A stretch of 64,000 bases of DNA from Cerina sp048266425 (GCA_048266425.1 JBLWZN010000011.1:26059-90058); one strand, 5' to 3'; shown: positions 50,386-59,034, counted from the stretch's first letter. Numbers and translations: made by a program. The notes: generated from the sequence alone by a model not told the origin.

Positions 50386-52038
50386 ATGAGCAATAAATAT
50401 TTACAGATACATCCTAAGGACAATGTACTGGCCGCCCTAAGGAATTTATATAAAGGAGATCCAGTAAAGTACAACGGGGGAGAATTCGTCCTTGCAACCG
50501 ATACCCATGCCAAGCATAAATTTGCAAACGACGATTTGGAGGTCGGGGATTCCGTAATAATGTACGGCACTTTGGTTGGGAAGGCGATAAAGCCAATTGC
50601 CAAAGGAGAGACCATAACCACGGAAAATGTGGTGCATGCCTCTGCTGAGTACGAGGTTGGAAGCGAGCGTGCCACATGGACGGCCCCGGATGTTACAAAA
50701 TGGGAGGATCGCACCTTTATGGGCTATCACCGTGCGGATGGCAGCGTAGGCACCTCAAATTATTGGCTAGTTATTCCTTTGGTGTTTTGTGAAAACAGGA
50801 ATGTAGAGGTGATGAAATCGGCCCTCCTCAAATCCTTGGGATACCATACCTCTAGTGATTTCGTGGTGGACACGGAAACCTTGGTCCGGAAATTTAAGGA
50901 TGGTGCGGACGAAACGGAACTTTTGCGTACGGATCTAATAAAAACTGCCGATCAGATAAAGCAGGACCGTGTTTTTCCAAATGTGGATGGGATAAGGTTT
51001 TTAAATCATCAAGGTGGGTGTGGCTGCGACCGTCAGGATTCCGATACGCTTTGCCGACTGTTGGCAGGGTATGTTACAAATCCAAATGTGGCCGGGGCCA
51101 CGATTCTAAGTCTTGGTTGCCAAAATGCCCAGTTCAAAATTATGGAAGAGGCAATTTTGGAACGGGACCCTGAATTTTCCAAGCCGCTTTATGTGTTGGA
51201 ACAACAAAAGAGCAAGAGCGAACGCCATTTTTTGGAAGAAGCGGTAAAGAAGACGTTTTTAGGATTGATCGAGGCAAATAAAGTCGGGCGGCAACCTGCC
51301 CCCTTAAGTGAATTGGTGCTAGGCCTGGAATGCGGGGGGTCGGATGGTTTTTCTGGAATCTCTGCCAATCCGGCCCTAGGTTATGCCTCCGATTTATTGG
51401 TGGCTTTGGGAGGGACGACCATCTTATCGGAGTTTCCAGAGCTCAATGGGGTGGAACAGGAATTGATCAATCGTTGCAAGACGAAGGAGAGTGCCGAAAA
51501 GTTTTCCAAATTGATGCGGGTATACTCTGCCAAGGCAACGGCAGTGGGTTCTGGTTTTGAAAATAACCCATCCCCGGGAAATATAAAGGACGGACTAATT
51601 ACCGATGCCATGAAATCTGCAGGAGCTGCAAAAAAAGGAGGTACCTCCTTGGTCGAAGATGTCCTGGAATATACGGAAAAGTCAACCAAAAAGGGCCTGA
51701 ACCTGTTGTGTACCCCTGGCAACGATGTGGAAAGCACAACCGGTTTGGCGGGGTCTGGGTGCAATGTAATCTGTTTTACAACAGGTCTGGGCACCCCTAC
51801 AGGAAATCCCGTGGCTCCCGTTATCAAAATGTCCAGTAACAATGCATTGAGCAATCGGATGAACGACATCATCGACTTCAATACGGGAACGATTATCACA
51901 GGGGAGGATACCATAGAGACCAAGGGGGCTGAACTATTGGAATATATTATTCAAGTGGCCAGTGGGGAGATTGTCCCGGCAGCGGTTAGGCTGGGACAGG
52001 AAGATTTTATTCCTTGGAAACGGGGGATATCGTTATAG
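50386..52038 (+). CDS. uxaA: Altronate dehydratase UxaA
   Basis: Dehydrates D-altronate to 2-keto-3-deoxy-D-gluconate. A 550-residue full-length protein: an N-terminal SAF domain (residues about 1-95, with IHPKDNVLAALRNLYKG and KGETITTENV) and a large catalytic C-terminal part. Within the latter, FMGYHRADGSVGTSNYW, FLNHQGGCGCDRQD, SLGCQNAQFKIMEE, LGLECGGSDGFSGISANPALGYASDLLVALGGTTILSEFPE and CTPGNDVESTTGLAGSGCNVICFTTGLGTPTGNPVAPVIK are all signature segments, with several metal-linked cysteines. Related family members act on galactarate or L-fuconate; UxaB next door makes altronate the best substrate. Operon gene 2. Confidence 0.92.
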   Translation: MSNKYLQIHPKDNVLAALRNLYKGDPVKYNGGEFVLATDTHAKHKFANDDLEVGDSVIMYGTLVGKAIKPIAKGETITTENVVHASAEYEVGSERATWTAPDVTKWEDRTFMGYHRADGSVGTSNYWLVIPLVFCENRNVEVMKSALLKSLGYHTSSDFVVDTETLVRKFKDGADETELLRTDLIKTADQIKQDRVFPNVDGIRFLNHQGGCGCDRQDSDTLCRLLAGYVTNPNVAGATILSLGCQNAQFKIMEEAILERDPEFSKPLYVLEQQKSKSERHFLEEAVKKTFLGLIEANKVGRQPAPLSELVLGLECGGSDGFSGISANPALGYASDLLVALGGTTILSEFPELNGVEQELINRCKTKESAEKFSKLMRVYSAKATAVGSGFENNPSPGNIKDGLITDAMKSAGAAKKGGTSLVEDVLEYTEKSTKKGLNLLCTPGNDVESTTGLAGSGCNVICFTTGLGTPTGNPVAPVIKMSSNNALSNRMNDIIDFNTGTIITGEDTIETKGAELLEYIIQVASGEIVPAAVRLGQEDFIPWKRGISL

Positions 52039-52099
52039 GTACCATAATCTTCAAGGTAGAGAGCGCTGAAGTAATAATTACATACTATTAAAAACATAA

Positions 52100-53566
52100 A
52101 TGCAAATACTTAACAGGACAACGCAGAATAAACCGGTAGAGCTGCCCATCAAAGTCATGCAATTTGGTGGTGGTAATTTTCTTCGGGCCTTTGTGGACTG
52201 GATGATCCAGATCCTCAATGAGGAAACCGATTTTAACGGGGGAGTGGCGGTCATCAAACCAACGGAAAGGGGCGATTACCGGGAATTGAAATCCCAGGAT
52301 GGACTTTTTACAGTGGTTCTTGACGGTATAAAGGAAGGTAGGTTGATAGGGGAGAAGAAGTTGGTTTCCGTTGTTCAACAAGTAATCAATCCGTATACGG
52401 AATGGAAAGAGTATCTAAAATTGGCCGAAATTAACGAGCTGAGGTTTATCGTTTCAAATACCACGGAGGCAGGGATTAGATTTAATCCAGATGATAAATT
52501 TACAGAAATACCACCTACGGAGTTTCCGGCGAAACTGACCATTTGGTTGCACCATCGGTATCTTTTTTTTGCTGGCGATCCCACCAAAGGGTGCATCTTG
52601 TTGCCTTGCGAACTTATAGAGAACAATGGTAAGGCACTCAAGGAAACCATTTTGCAGTATGCCGAACATTGGAATTTGAACCCGGATTTTAAGGCTTGGA
52701 TCGAGTCGTCAAACCATTTTTGCGGTACTTTGGTGGATCGAATCGTATCAGGCTATCCCAAAGATCGGATCACAGAAATACAGAGTGGGCTGGGCTATGG
52801 GGACAAACTATTGGTGGCAGGGGAATACTATCACAGTTGGGTGATACAGGGATCACAGCAGATCCAGAAAGAACTTCCTTTTGCCCAAACGAATTTAAAC
52901 GTTCAGTTTGTGGAGGATCTGGCCCCATATCGGGAAATGAAGGTCAGGATTTTGAATGGGGCGCACACGGCAATGGTACCAGTAGGTTATCTGGCAGGAT
53001 TGCGTCTCGTAAAGGAGGTAATGCAGGATAATGACGTGTGTTCTTATGTCGAAAACCTGTTGATGGAAGAAGTAGTGCAAACTTTGGATTTCCCCGATTC
53101 CATAAAGCATAAATTTGTTCAGGAGGTGTTGGATAGGTTTCGCAATCCTTTGATCGAACACCAACTGATAAGTATTTCCCTCAATGGTACCTCCAAATTC
53201 GTAACCCGTTTGTTGCCTACCTTAAAGGACTACCATATTGGGACGGGGAGCCTGCCGGCAAGGATCGTTTTTTCACTTGCGGCCCTTATCTTGTTTTATA
53301 AGGGGAAATTTGATGGGGAAGAAATAGAAGTTAAGGACGACCAGAAAGTATTGGTGTTCTTTCACGATTATTGGCAACGGGAAGCGAATGGAAAGTTGAC
53401 GACCGAGGAACTGGTACAGAGCGTATTGGCCAATAAATCGATCTGGGGAGAAAACTTGAACGATTTTATAGGAATGACGGAAATGGTATCAAACTATATT
53501 ATGGAAATTGAAGCCAAAGGTGTTATGTCAACTTTAAAAACACTGGAGTCAATCACAAATTCATAA
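52100..53566 (+). CDS. uxaB: Tagaturonate reductase UxaB
   Basis: NADH-dependent reduction of D-tagaturonate to D-altronate. A 488-residue polyol-specific long-chain dehydrogenase (mannitol dehydrogenase superfamily). The N-terminal nucleotide fold has VMQFGGGNFLRAFVDWMIQ (19-37). RFIVSNTTEAGI, LPCELIENNGKALKETIL, FCGTLVDRIVSGYP, VAGEYYHSWVI, and the C-terminal helical domain's VRILNGAHTAMVPVGYLAGLRLVKEVM and LKDYHIGTGSLPARIVFSLAALILFYKG all match. ATG start. Operon gene 3, 61 bp after uxaA. UxaC (hexuronate isomerase) is not in the window, which favours tagaturonate made by the zinc dehydrogenase instead of from galacturonate. Confidence 0.93.
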   Translation: MQILNRTTQNKPVELPIKVMQFGGGNFLRAFVDWMIQILNEETDFNGGVAVIKPTERGDYRELKSQDGLFTVVLDGIKEGRLIGEKKLVSVVQQVINPYTEWKEYLKLAEINELRFIVSNTTEAGIRFNPDDKFTEIPPTEFPAKLTIWLHHRYLFFAGDPTKGCILLPCELIENNGKALKETILQYAEHWNLNPDFKAWIESSNHFCGTLVDRIVSGYPKDRITEIQSGLGYGDKLLVAGEYYHSWVIQGSQQIQKELPFAQTNLNVQFVEDLAPYREMKVRILNGAHTAMVPVGYLAGLRLVKEVMQDNDVCSYVENLLMEEVVQTLDFPDSIKHKFVQEVLDRFRNPLIEHQLISISLNGTSKFVTRLLPTLKDYHIGTGSLPARIVFSLAALILFYKGKFDGEEIEVKDDQKVLVFFHDYWQREANGKLTTEELVQSVLANKSIWGENLNDFIGMTEMVSNYIMEIEAKGVMSTLKTLESITNS

Positions 53567-53588
53567 ATGGACGTTTAAAACAAAATAA

Positions 53589-54419
53589 ATGAATATAGAT
53601 TCCCATCAACACTTTTGGAAATATGACCCATTAAGGCACCAATGGATCGATGATGATATGTCCGCTATCCGAAAGAGCTTTCTACCAGCCAATTTAAAAA
53701 AGGTTTATGGTGAACACCATATTGATGGATGCGTGGCGGTGCAGGTAGACCAGACTTTGGAGGAGAACGATTTTATGTTGGCCTTGGCCAAGGACCACGA
53801 TTTTATCAAAGGGGTCGTCGGTTGGGTAGACCTACGTTCTAACAAGGTGGATGCTGTGCTGGAAGGTTACCGTAATGAGAAAAGATTAAAAGGATTCCGA
53901 CATATCGTGCAGGGAGAAGCAGACCCAAATTTTCTTCTAAGACCAGATTTTGTTCGTGGTATTTCCAGTTTGGAGCCTGGTGGTTACACCTATGACATTT
54001 TAGTGTTCCCCCATCAATTAGGCGCCGTACTGGAATTGGTGAAAAAGTTTCCCAGGCAGAAGTTTGTGGTAGACCATATTGCCAAGCCTTATATCAAGGA
54101 CGGATTCTTTGATGGCTGGGCCGTTCTGATGCAGGAATTGGCAAAGCATGAAAATGTATATTGCAAACTTTCCGGTATGATTACCGAGGCCGAATACGGA
54201 AATTGGTCTCCGGACCAAATTCACCCATACATGTACCTCATTTTGGAATCATTTGGTACTGAACGGATTATGTTCGGGTCCGATTGGCCTGTATGTTTGG
54301 TAGCTGGAAATTATGGCGAAGTACTTAAATTAGTAACCGATTTCATCGCCCCTTTGAGCAGTTATGAACAAAAGGCTATAATGGGACAGAATGCCATACA
54401 ATTTTACAACTTAAAATAA
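53589..54419 (+). CDS. COG3618 amidohydrolase, candidate L-galactono/L-fucono-lactonase
   Basis: A 276-residue metal-dependent TIM-barrel hydrolase. It begins MNIDSHQHFWKYDP (His6 and His8), the COG3618 hallmark. Other marks: GCVAVQVDQTLEENDFML, GVVGWVDLRS, LKGFRHIVQGEADPNFLLR, KFVVDHIAKPYIKDG, YCKLSGMITEA and IMFGSDWPVCLV with the catalytic Asp. Characterised members hydrolyse L-fucono-1,5-lactone, L-galactono-lactone and similar sugar lactones. Operon gene 4, 22 bp after uxaB and 11 bp before the SDR gene, so the dehydrogenase product can pass straight to it. Confidence 0.88.
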   Translation: MNIDSHQHFWKYDPLRHQWIDDDMSAIRKSFLPANLKKVYGEHHIDGCVAVQVDQTLEENDFMLALAKDHDFIKGVVGWVDLRSNKVDAVLEGYRNEKRLKGFRHIVQGEADPNFLLRPDFVRGISSLEPGGYTYDILVFPHQLGAVLELVKKFPRQKFVVDHIAKPYIKDGFFDGWAVLMQELAKHENVYCKLSGMITEAEYGNWSPDQIHPYMYLILESFGTERIMFGSDWPVCLVAGNYGEVLKLVTDFIAPLSSYEQKAIMGQNAIQFYNLK

Positions 54420-54430
54420 TTTTTAGAATT

Positions 54431-55222
54431 ATGGATTTAAACTTAAAAGGAAAAGTAGTATTGATTACTGGGGCGGCAGGTGTCAGGGAAAGCATCGGGG
54501 AGACCATCTTACAGGCGTTGGCCAAGGAAGGAGCCATCCCTGCCATCGTGGACAGAAATGCCCGTGGATTTGGGTATGCCGAAGAGTTGCGGAAAAATGG
54601 AATTGATGCCTCTTTTTTTCAGACCGACGTTACCGAACCAGATCAAATTAAGACCGCAGTAGAAGGTATTGTTAAAAAATACGGCCGTATCGATGTGGTA
54701 ATTAATAATGTAGGGGTGAACGATGGAGCCGGATTTGATGCTACGTATGAGGAATTTATGTATTCCCTTAAATTGAATCTTGTCAGTTTTTATTTGACGG
54801 TAAAATATGCGTTGCCACACTTAAAAGCTTCCAAAGGAAATATTCTTAATATTGGCTCCAAGGTGGGCTTAACAGGTCAAGGGAGTACGTCGGGCTATGC
54901 CGCTGCAAAGGGAGGAGTCTTGGGCCTTACCCGCGAATGGGCCGTAGATCTGGTTAAATTTGGAATCCGAAGTAACGCAATAATAATAGCGGAGAGCTGG
55001 ACACCTTCTTATGACACTTGGATCAAAACCTTGGAAAATGGTGCGGAAAAATTGGAATCCATTACGAAAAAAATTCCTTTGGGTCATCGTATGACAACTC
55101 CCCAGGAGATTGCCGATACCTGTTTGTTTACCATTTCGGAAAAATCGTCCCACACCACAGGTCAATTTATTTTTGTGGACGGAGGCTATGTCCATTTAGA
55201 TCGGGCATTATTAACAGACTAA
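54431..55222 (+). CDS. SDR dehydrogenase, candidate L-galactose/L-fucose 1-dehydrogenase
   Basis: A 263-residue short-chain dehydrogenase. Nucleotide loop TGAAGVRESIG (13-23) is an unusual variant of TGxxxGxG. NNVG at 92-95 is the NAG-type motif, and the active-site triad is Ser143, Tyr156 and Lys160 (IGSKVG, SGYAAAKGG). C-terminal IADTCLFTISEKSSHTTGQFIFVDGGY is standard. A substrate-loop AESWTPSYDTWIKTLE resembles that of L-fucose dehydrogenases of Bacteroidota that I recall. With the lactonase before it and uxaAB ahead, it should oxidise an L-sugar to its lactone. L-galactose fits the rest of the route; L-fucose is the main alternative. Last operon gene. Confidence 0.82.
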   Translation: MDLNLKGKVVLITGAAGVRESIGETILQALAKEGAIPAIVDRNARGFGYAEELRKNGIDASFFQTDVTEPDQIKTAVEGIVKKYGRIDVVINNVGVNDGAGFDATYEEFMYSLKLNLVSFYLTVKYALPHLKASKGNILNIGSKVGLTGQGSTSGYAAAKGGVLGLTREWAVDLVKFGIRSNAIIIAESWTPSYDTWIKTLENGAEKLESITKKIPLGHRMTTPQEIADTCLFTISEKSSHTTGQFIFVDGGYVHLDRALLTD

Positions 55223-55283
55223 ATAGGGCATTGGTCATGCAACAAATATTGTGACTAAACTATAAGACCCGAACATTTTTAAA

Positions 55284-55422
55284 ACGACAATGGACGAAAG
55301 GACAAAGGAAGAAAGGCAAAGAAATTTCATTGGAATAGATAAAAAGGTCATATTTAATCCCAAAAAACTCAAATTTCGTTTTATGGCTGTCCTTGCTCTT
55401 TCATCTTTTCGTCCATTGTCAC
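55284..55422. repeat. Pair of inverted heptad arrays between SDR gene and gpmI
   Basis: Left array 55284-55325: ACGACAA, TGGACGA, AAGGACA, AAGGAAG, AAAGGCA, AAGAAAT. Right array 55388-55422: TGTCCTT, GCTCTTT, CATCTTT, TCGTCCA, TTGTCAC. The outer 14 bp, GACAATGGACGAAA and its complement, match perfectly (55286-55299 with 55407-55420); further in, half of the positions match. The remainder of this 270-bp spacer has no gene. Confidence 0.8.
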
Positions 55423-55492
55423 GTTAAAAGTAAGTTTGGATTATACCCCAGTGAAACAATGTTATAACAAAGTTAAGTATAGAAATCCAGGC

Positions 55493-57010
55493 TTATACCA
55501 ATGCTTTCTGGGTCATCAGTTTGGGTTGGGATATCCCCATCATCTTAAGAATGGTCGGGGCAATATCCCCCAGGACCCCATCTTCTACCTTTTTAATATC
55601 CGGATCCACCACGATCAATGGCACTAGATTTGTTGTATGTGCTGTGTTTGGACTGCCGTCGGGATTGATCATGGTATCGCAGTTGCCGTGATCTGCGATT
55701 ACCAGGGTAGAATACCCATTTTCCAATCCTGCAGTAATCACGGATTCTGCACAACTGTCCACCGTTTCACACGCTTTTATGGCTGCATTCATATCCCCGG
55801 TATGTCCTACCATATCCGGATTGGCAAAATTGAGACAGACAAAATCGGCTTCCTTTTTTCCCAATTCCGGGATAATGGCGTCCCTAATTTCATAAGCGCT
55901 CATTTCTGGTTTTAGGTCATAGGTAGCTACTTTGGGAGAAGGACATAAAATCCGCTTTTCCCCGTCAAATGGAATTTCCCGTCCGCCATTGAAGAAAAAA
56001 GTGACATGGGGATACTTTTCGGTCTCGGCTATGCGAATCTGCTTTTTGTCCGCTTTCGAAAGTACTTCCCCCAAGGTCTCGGAAATGTTATCCTTGTCAT
56101 AGATCACATGAACCCCTTTATAGGAATCGTCATAGTTGGTCATGGTCACATAATACAAGTCCAGTTTATGCATATTGTACTCGTGATTATCTTCCTGGCT
56201 TAATACCTGTGTAAGTTCCCGGCCACGATCCGTCCTAAAATTGAAAAAGATAACCACATCCCCTGGTTTAATGGTTGCCAAGGGAGCGCCTTGGCTATCT
56301 ACATGTACAATGGGCTTTATAAATTCATCGCTTATGCCTTGATCATAACTGTTTTGCACGGCCTTGATAATGTCCTGTGACTTTTCGCCTTCCCCATGTA
56401 CCAATAGGTCATAGGCCAATTTTACCCGTTCCCATCTTTTATCCCGGTCCATTGCATAATACCGTCCAATTATGGTAGCGATTTTTGTCTTTTTGTCCGA
56501 ACAGAAGTTGCCAAGATCTTCCAAAAATCCTTTTCCACTTTTTGGGTCCACGTCCCTACCATCGGTAAAGGCGTGTACAAAGGTATTTTCCAGATCATAG
56601 CTTTCGGAAGCCTGGATGAGACCTTTTAAGTGCGAAGTATGGCTATGTACGCCTCCATCGCTTACCAAGCCCAAAAAATGCACAGGTTTGTTGTTTTTCT
56701 TGGCATATTGAAACGCATCCTTCAATACCTTTTCGTCCTTAAGGGTATTGTCCTTAACGGCCAAATTGATCTTGGCCAAATCTTGGTACACGATCCTACC
56801 GGCACCCAAGTTCATATGGCCGACTTCACTGTTTCCCATCTGGCCTTCTGGCAAGCCAACATTCATTCCAAATGTCTTAAGGTTGGAATTGGGGTACTTT
56901 TTATATAGGGAATCTATAAACGGCGTCTTTGCATTTTCAATGGCCGAAACTTTTGGGTCGGGAGATTTTCCCCAACCATCCAAGATCATCAGGATAACTT
57001 TTTTGTTCAT
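55493..57010 (-). CDS. gpmI: 2,3-bisphosphoglycerate-independent phosphoglycerate mutase
   Basis: Interconverts 3- and 2-phosphoglycerate in glycolysis, manganese-dependent. A 505-residue alkaline-phosphatase-fold protein. MNKKVILMILDGWG has metal-ligand Asp11; GLPEGQMGNSEVGHMNLGAGRIVYQDL carries the phosphoserine Ser61. FLGLVSDGGVHSH, HAFTDGRDVDPKSG, GRYYAMDRD, FFNFRTDRGRELT and the late NPDMVGHTG and VIADHGNCDTM complete the signature. ATG start; a TATTTTTG -7 box lies 24 bp upstream. Convergent with the SDR gene, divergent from an ankyrin-repeat gene. Confidence 0.96.
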   Translation of the reverse strand: MNKKVILMILDGWGKSPDPKVSAIENAKTPFIDSLYKKYPNSNLKTFGMNVGLPEGQMGNSEVGHMNLGAGRIVYQDLAKINLAVKDNTLKDEKVLKDAFQYAKKNNKPVHFLGLVSDGGVHSHTSHLKGLIQASESYDLENTFVHAFTDGRDVDPKSGKGFLEDLGNFCSDKKTKIATIIGRYYAMDRDKRWERVKLAYDLLVHGEGEKSQDIIKAVQNSYDQGISDEFIKPIVHVDSQGAPLATIKPGDVVIFFNFRTDRGRELTQVLSQEDNHEYNMHKLDLYYVTMTNYDDSYKGVHVIYDKDNISETLGEVLSKADKKQIRIAETEKYPHVTFFFNGGREIPFDGEKRILCPSPKVATYDLKPEMSAYEIRDAIIPELGKKEADFVCLNFANPDMVGHTGDMNAAIKACETVDSCAESVITAGLENGYSTLVIADHGNCDTMINPDGSPNTAHTTNLVPLIVVDPDIKKVEDGVLGDIAPTILKMMGISQPKLMTQKALV

Positions 57011-57033
57011 TTGAAATGATTTTTAGCGTACCT

Positions 57034-57041
57034 CAAAAATA
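57034..57041 (-). promoter_or_regulatory. -7 box TATTTTTG of gpmI
   Basis: Exact TAnnTTTG match on the minus strand, 24 bp before the ATG at 57010. No TTG at the usual -33 distance. Confidence 0.4.
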
Positions 57042-57073
57042 AGGCGATTTGCCAAGTATAACTATTATTTAAA

Positions 57074-57137
57074 TTGACTTTTATGCTTTTTTTGATCGAG
57101 AAGTTACACGAGGCATGTTTTAATCAATAAAAGTCAA
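57074..57137. promoter_or_regulatory. Large inverted repeat in the gpmI/ankyrin divergent spacer
   Basis: TTGACTTTTAT (57074-57084) and ATAAAAGTCAA (57127-57137) are perfect 11-bp complements, with ATGC (57083-57086) and GCAT (57113-57116) nested inside. It lies between the divergent starts and may bind a regulator. Confidence 0.45.
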
Positions 57138-57239
57138 AATTGTTAAAATTTTGTTATTTATAAACTTTAGTTGAAACAAATAAATGACAATGGCGTCTTT
57201 TAAGTACAATCATCATTCATTAATCAAAAATCATTCATC

Positions 57240-57644
57240 ATGAAAAAAACAGTTCTTACCGTGGCCATGGCCTTTGTGCTAATGGCCGCAAGTGCAAACA
57301 CCGAAACAGGTGTATTCTCCAACAATTTTACTGCAACAATTAGTAGTGAAGCTACGAAGCCGGGTCCGGATTCCTTTTGTAAAGCCATTATGGAAGGGGA
57401 TGTGGAAACGGTGCAACGCATGATAGCCCTAGGGGAAGACGTAAACCAAAAATCCTTGGGAAAAACTCCTGCAATATTTGCCGCTCGGTACAATAAGCCG
57501 GAGATAATGCGAATCCTTATTGCCAATGGGGCAGATCTGTCCATAAAAAGTGACGAGGGTCTATCTGTCATGAAACACGCTGAGCTATCCAATGCCACTG
57601 CGGTTCAAGAAGTCCTTCTGGAATACAAGAAAAGCAAGAAGTAG
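57240..57644 (+). CDS. Secreted ankyrin-repeat protein
   Basis: A 134-residue protein. Residues 1-20 (MKKTVLTVAMAFVLMAASAN) are a Sec signal. After a linker, about residues 45-130 hold two to three ankyrin units (CKAIMEGDVETVQRMIALGEDVNQKSLGKTPAIFAARYNKPEIMRILIANGADLSIKSDEG). A lone Cys sits at the start of the repeats. It probably binds another protein in the periplasm; no partner is encoded nearby. The ATG lies in an A+T-rich leader with two copies of AATCATTCAT-like sequence before it. Confidence 0.82.
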   Translation: MKKTVLTVAMAFVLMAASANTETGVFSNNFTATISSEATKPGPDSFCKAIMEGDVETVQRMIALGEDVNQKSLGKTPAIFAARYNKPEIMRILIANGADLSIKSDEGLSVMKHAELSNATAVQEVLLEYKKSKK

Positions 57645-58029
57645 CCAGTAATTTTTGAACCAATCTTGGTCCTCTATATTATTTGCAAGTTCCAAATATT
57701 AAAGCGGCACATTCGCTATAATATTTGTCACCAGGCAAATTTTGGATTCGGACTTACGCATGCCTCTACGGTAACCCTTAAGTTTGTTAACGATGTATTG
57801 GCAGATATTTCCGAGGCGGGGCGCAAGTTGTTTCCAAGGCCAAGATTATGGGCCATTACATCCTATAAATGTCGGTTATTTATTTTGGATCAGCCTGATT
57901 CAAAGGAATAAATGACCGGGAACTAGGGGTCTATAAGGATAGTTTTTAATTATCGTATTATTTAAAACGAAAACAAATATGTATCGAACATGTGTTTTCA
58001 TCAATCAAAATCCACAAAAATTTAATCAG
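57645..58029. other. 385-bp spacer with no supported gene
   Basis: Plus-strand frame 57666-57911 could encode 81 residues (MVLYIICKFQ...), but it lacks a signal or recognisable domain and its ATG has no support. The stretch has a mixed composition, somewhat richer in G+C around 57760-57850 than usual spacers here, so a decayed gene is possible. No terminator with a T-tract was found. Confidence 0.35.
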
Positions 58030-58554
58030 ATGAAAAATTTAGTAATAGGCATAATGTTGCTAGGAGTTGCCAACCTAGGATATTCACAGAATTCGAGCGA
58101 TTGCAATAAAAAGACAATTGCGCTCAACGAGGTAGAAGTTTCCCCAACGGACCAAGCTTATTTTGATAAGGTTGCGGAAGGAGTCGTCTCTACAAAAGTT
58201 TATGCGCTCGAAAGAGAGGCGTCTAGCTACAATGTCAAGAATCATCCATCTTTTGATGACAATGACGACAAGGTGTACCATGTAAAGTTTAGCAAGGAGA
58301 AGGCGAAAATTTTAGCCACCTATGACAACGATGGTAAAATTGTTCATACCCATGAGACGTATGAAGATCTTACCTTACCCATGGCGGTTAGAAACTCCGT
58401 TTATAAGGAAAACCCGGACTGGATGGTAAACGGAACGGCATATACTGTTTTTTACAATGGGGAGGATGCCAGTAAAACCTACAGGGTGCAGTTAAAAAAG
58501 GAAAATATGAAGAAGAACCTGAAGTTTGATTCTGACGGTAATAGAATAAAATAG
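58030..58554 (+). CDS. Small exported protein, PepSY-like, function unknown
   Basis: 174 residues. The frame opens at 57979 but ATG 58030 (MKNLVIGIMLLGVANLGYSQ) gives a clean Sec signal. The mature part has YNVKNHPSFDDNDDKVYHVKFSKEKAKILATYDNDGKIVHTHETYEDLTLPMAVRNSVYKENPDWMV. Its order, strand-strand then a helix and a Y-V-strand (YTVFYNGEDASKTYRVQLK), resembles the PepSY-like exported proteins of flavobacteria. No catalytic residues are evident. A strong terminator follows the stop. Confidence 0.7.
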   Translation: MKNLVIGIMLLGVANLGYSQNSSDCNKKTIALNEVEVSPTDQAYFDKVAEGVVSTKVYALEREASSYNVKNHPSFDDNDDKVYHVKFSKEKAKILATYDNDGKIVHTHETYEDLTLPMAVRNSVYKENPDWMVNGTAYTVFYNGEDASKTYRVQLKKENMKKNLKFDSDGNRIK

Positions 58555-58600
58555 GCATGAGTGAATGCCAAAACTTAAATTGAATTAGTCAATCAATTAA

Positions 58601-58634
58601 AAGCCCCGTCCTGTAATTTGGACGAGGCTTTTTT
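58601..58634. terminator. Intrinsic terminator between convergent small genes
   Basis: AAGCCCCGTCC (58601-58611) pairs with GGACGAGGCTT (58620-58630) with one mismatch around an 8-nt loop, followed by TTTT. It lies 47 bp past the PepSY-like gene and 54 bp before the stop of the small minus-strand gene. Confidence 0.85.
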
Positions 58635-58687
58635 CAATTTATTTACTTCATAATAGTGTTCAGGTAAAAGAGCAAATAAACCGTAAA

Positions 58688-58855
58688 TTAAAATCTAAAT
58701 CCTGTAAAGGCCCTAAACATAAATGCGTAAACGGCCATCAACAACATAGCAGCACAAAAAACTGAATAAATCTTCAAAAGATTCACTACAATCTCTGGTT
58801 TGCAATCGTCAAATGCTTCAGAATAAATGTTCTTGAAATGTAATAGTGTTCCCAT
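58688..58855 (-). CDS. 55-residue membrane microprotein, DUF6747-like
   Basis: On the minus strand an ATG at 58855 opens a 55-codon frame ending TAA at 58688. It reads MGTLLHFKNIYSEAFDD, then a helix-forming KPEIVVNLLKIYSVF and one hydrophobic membrane segment (CAAMLLMAVYAFMFRAF) ending TGFRF. Start, length, FKNIYSEAF and the YAF..R..TGF ending resemble the small flavobacterial DUF6747 family as I recall it. The gene is shorter than usual gene-finder limits. The 261-bp region upstream holds an inverted repeat and a heptad array but no other gene. Confidence 0.65.
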   Translation of the reverse strand: MGTLLHFKNIYSEAFDDCKPEIVVNLLKIYSVFCAAMLLMAVYAFMFRAFTGFRF

Positions 58856-58988
58856 ATAGTCTCGTTTAATGATTATTAATCAAAGCTATAAGGGGTTAAA
58901 TCTGGGACGATTAAAAGATTGGGGATGATCAAATATAGACAAAAATAATGATAAATGGTGGTATTCGTCGTAAATTATCCCGTAGATC

Positions 58989-59034
58989 ATTAAGTTGCTG
59001 GTTAATTAAATAATTGTGAAGCCTTCAACTTAAT
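58989..59034. repeat. 9-bp inverted repeat
   Basis: ATTAAGTTG (58989-58997) and CAACTTAAT (59026-59034), a perfect match separated by 28 nt, in the spacer between the microprotein and the DD-carboxypeptidase. It might act as a weak terminator or operator. Confidence 0.35.

Noticed and set aside
50386..53566. Plain D-galacturonate pathway (uxaCBA)
   Set aside because: UxaC is not in the operon and three added genes produce tagaturonate from an L-sugar lactone route; a UxaC elsewhere would still allow galacturonate use.
57666..57911. 81-residue plus-strand frame
   Set aside because: No homology that I recognise, no signal peptide and a weak start; kept only as a note that a decayed gene is possible.
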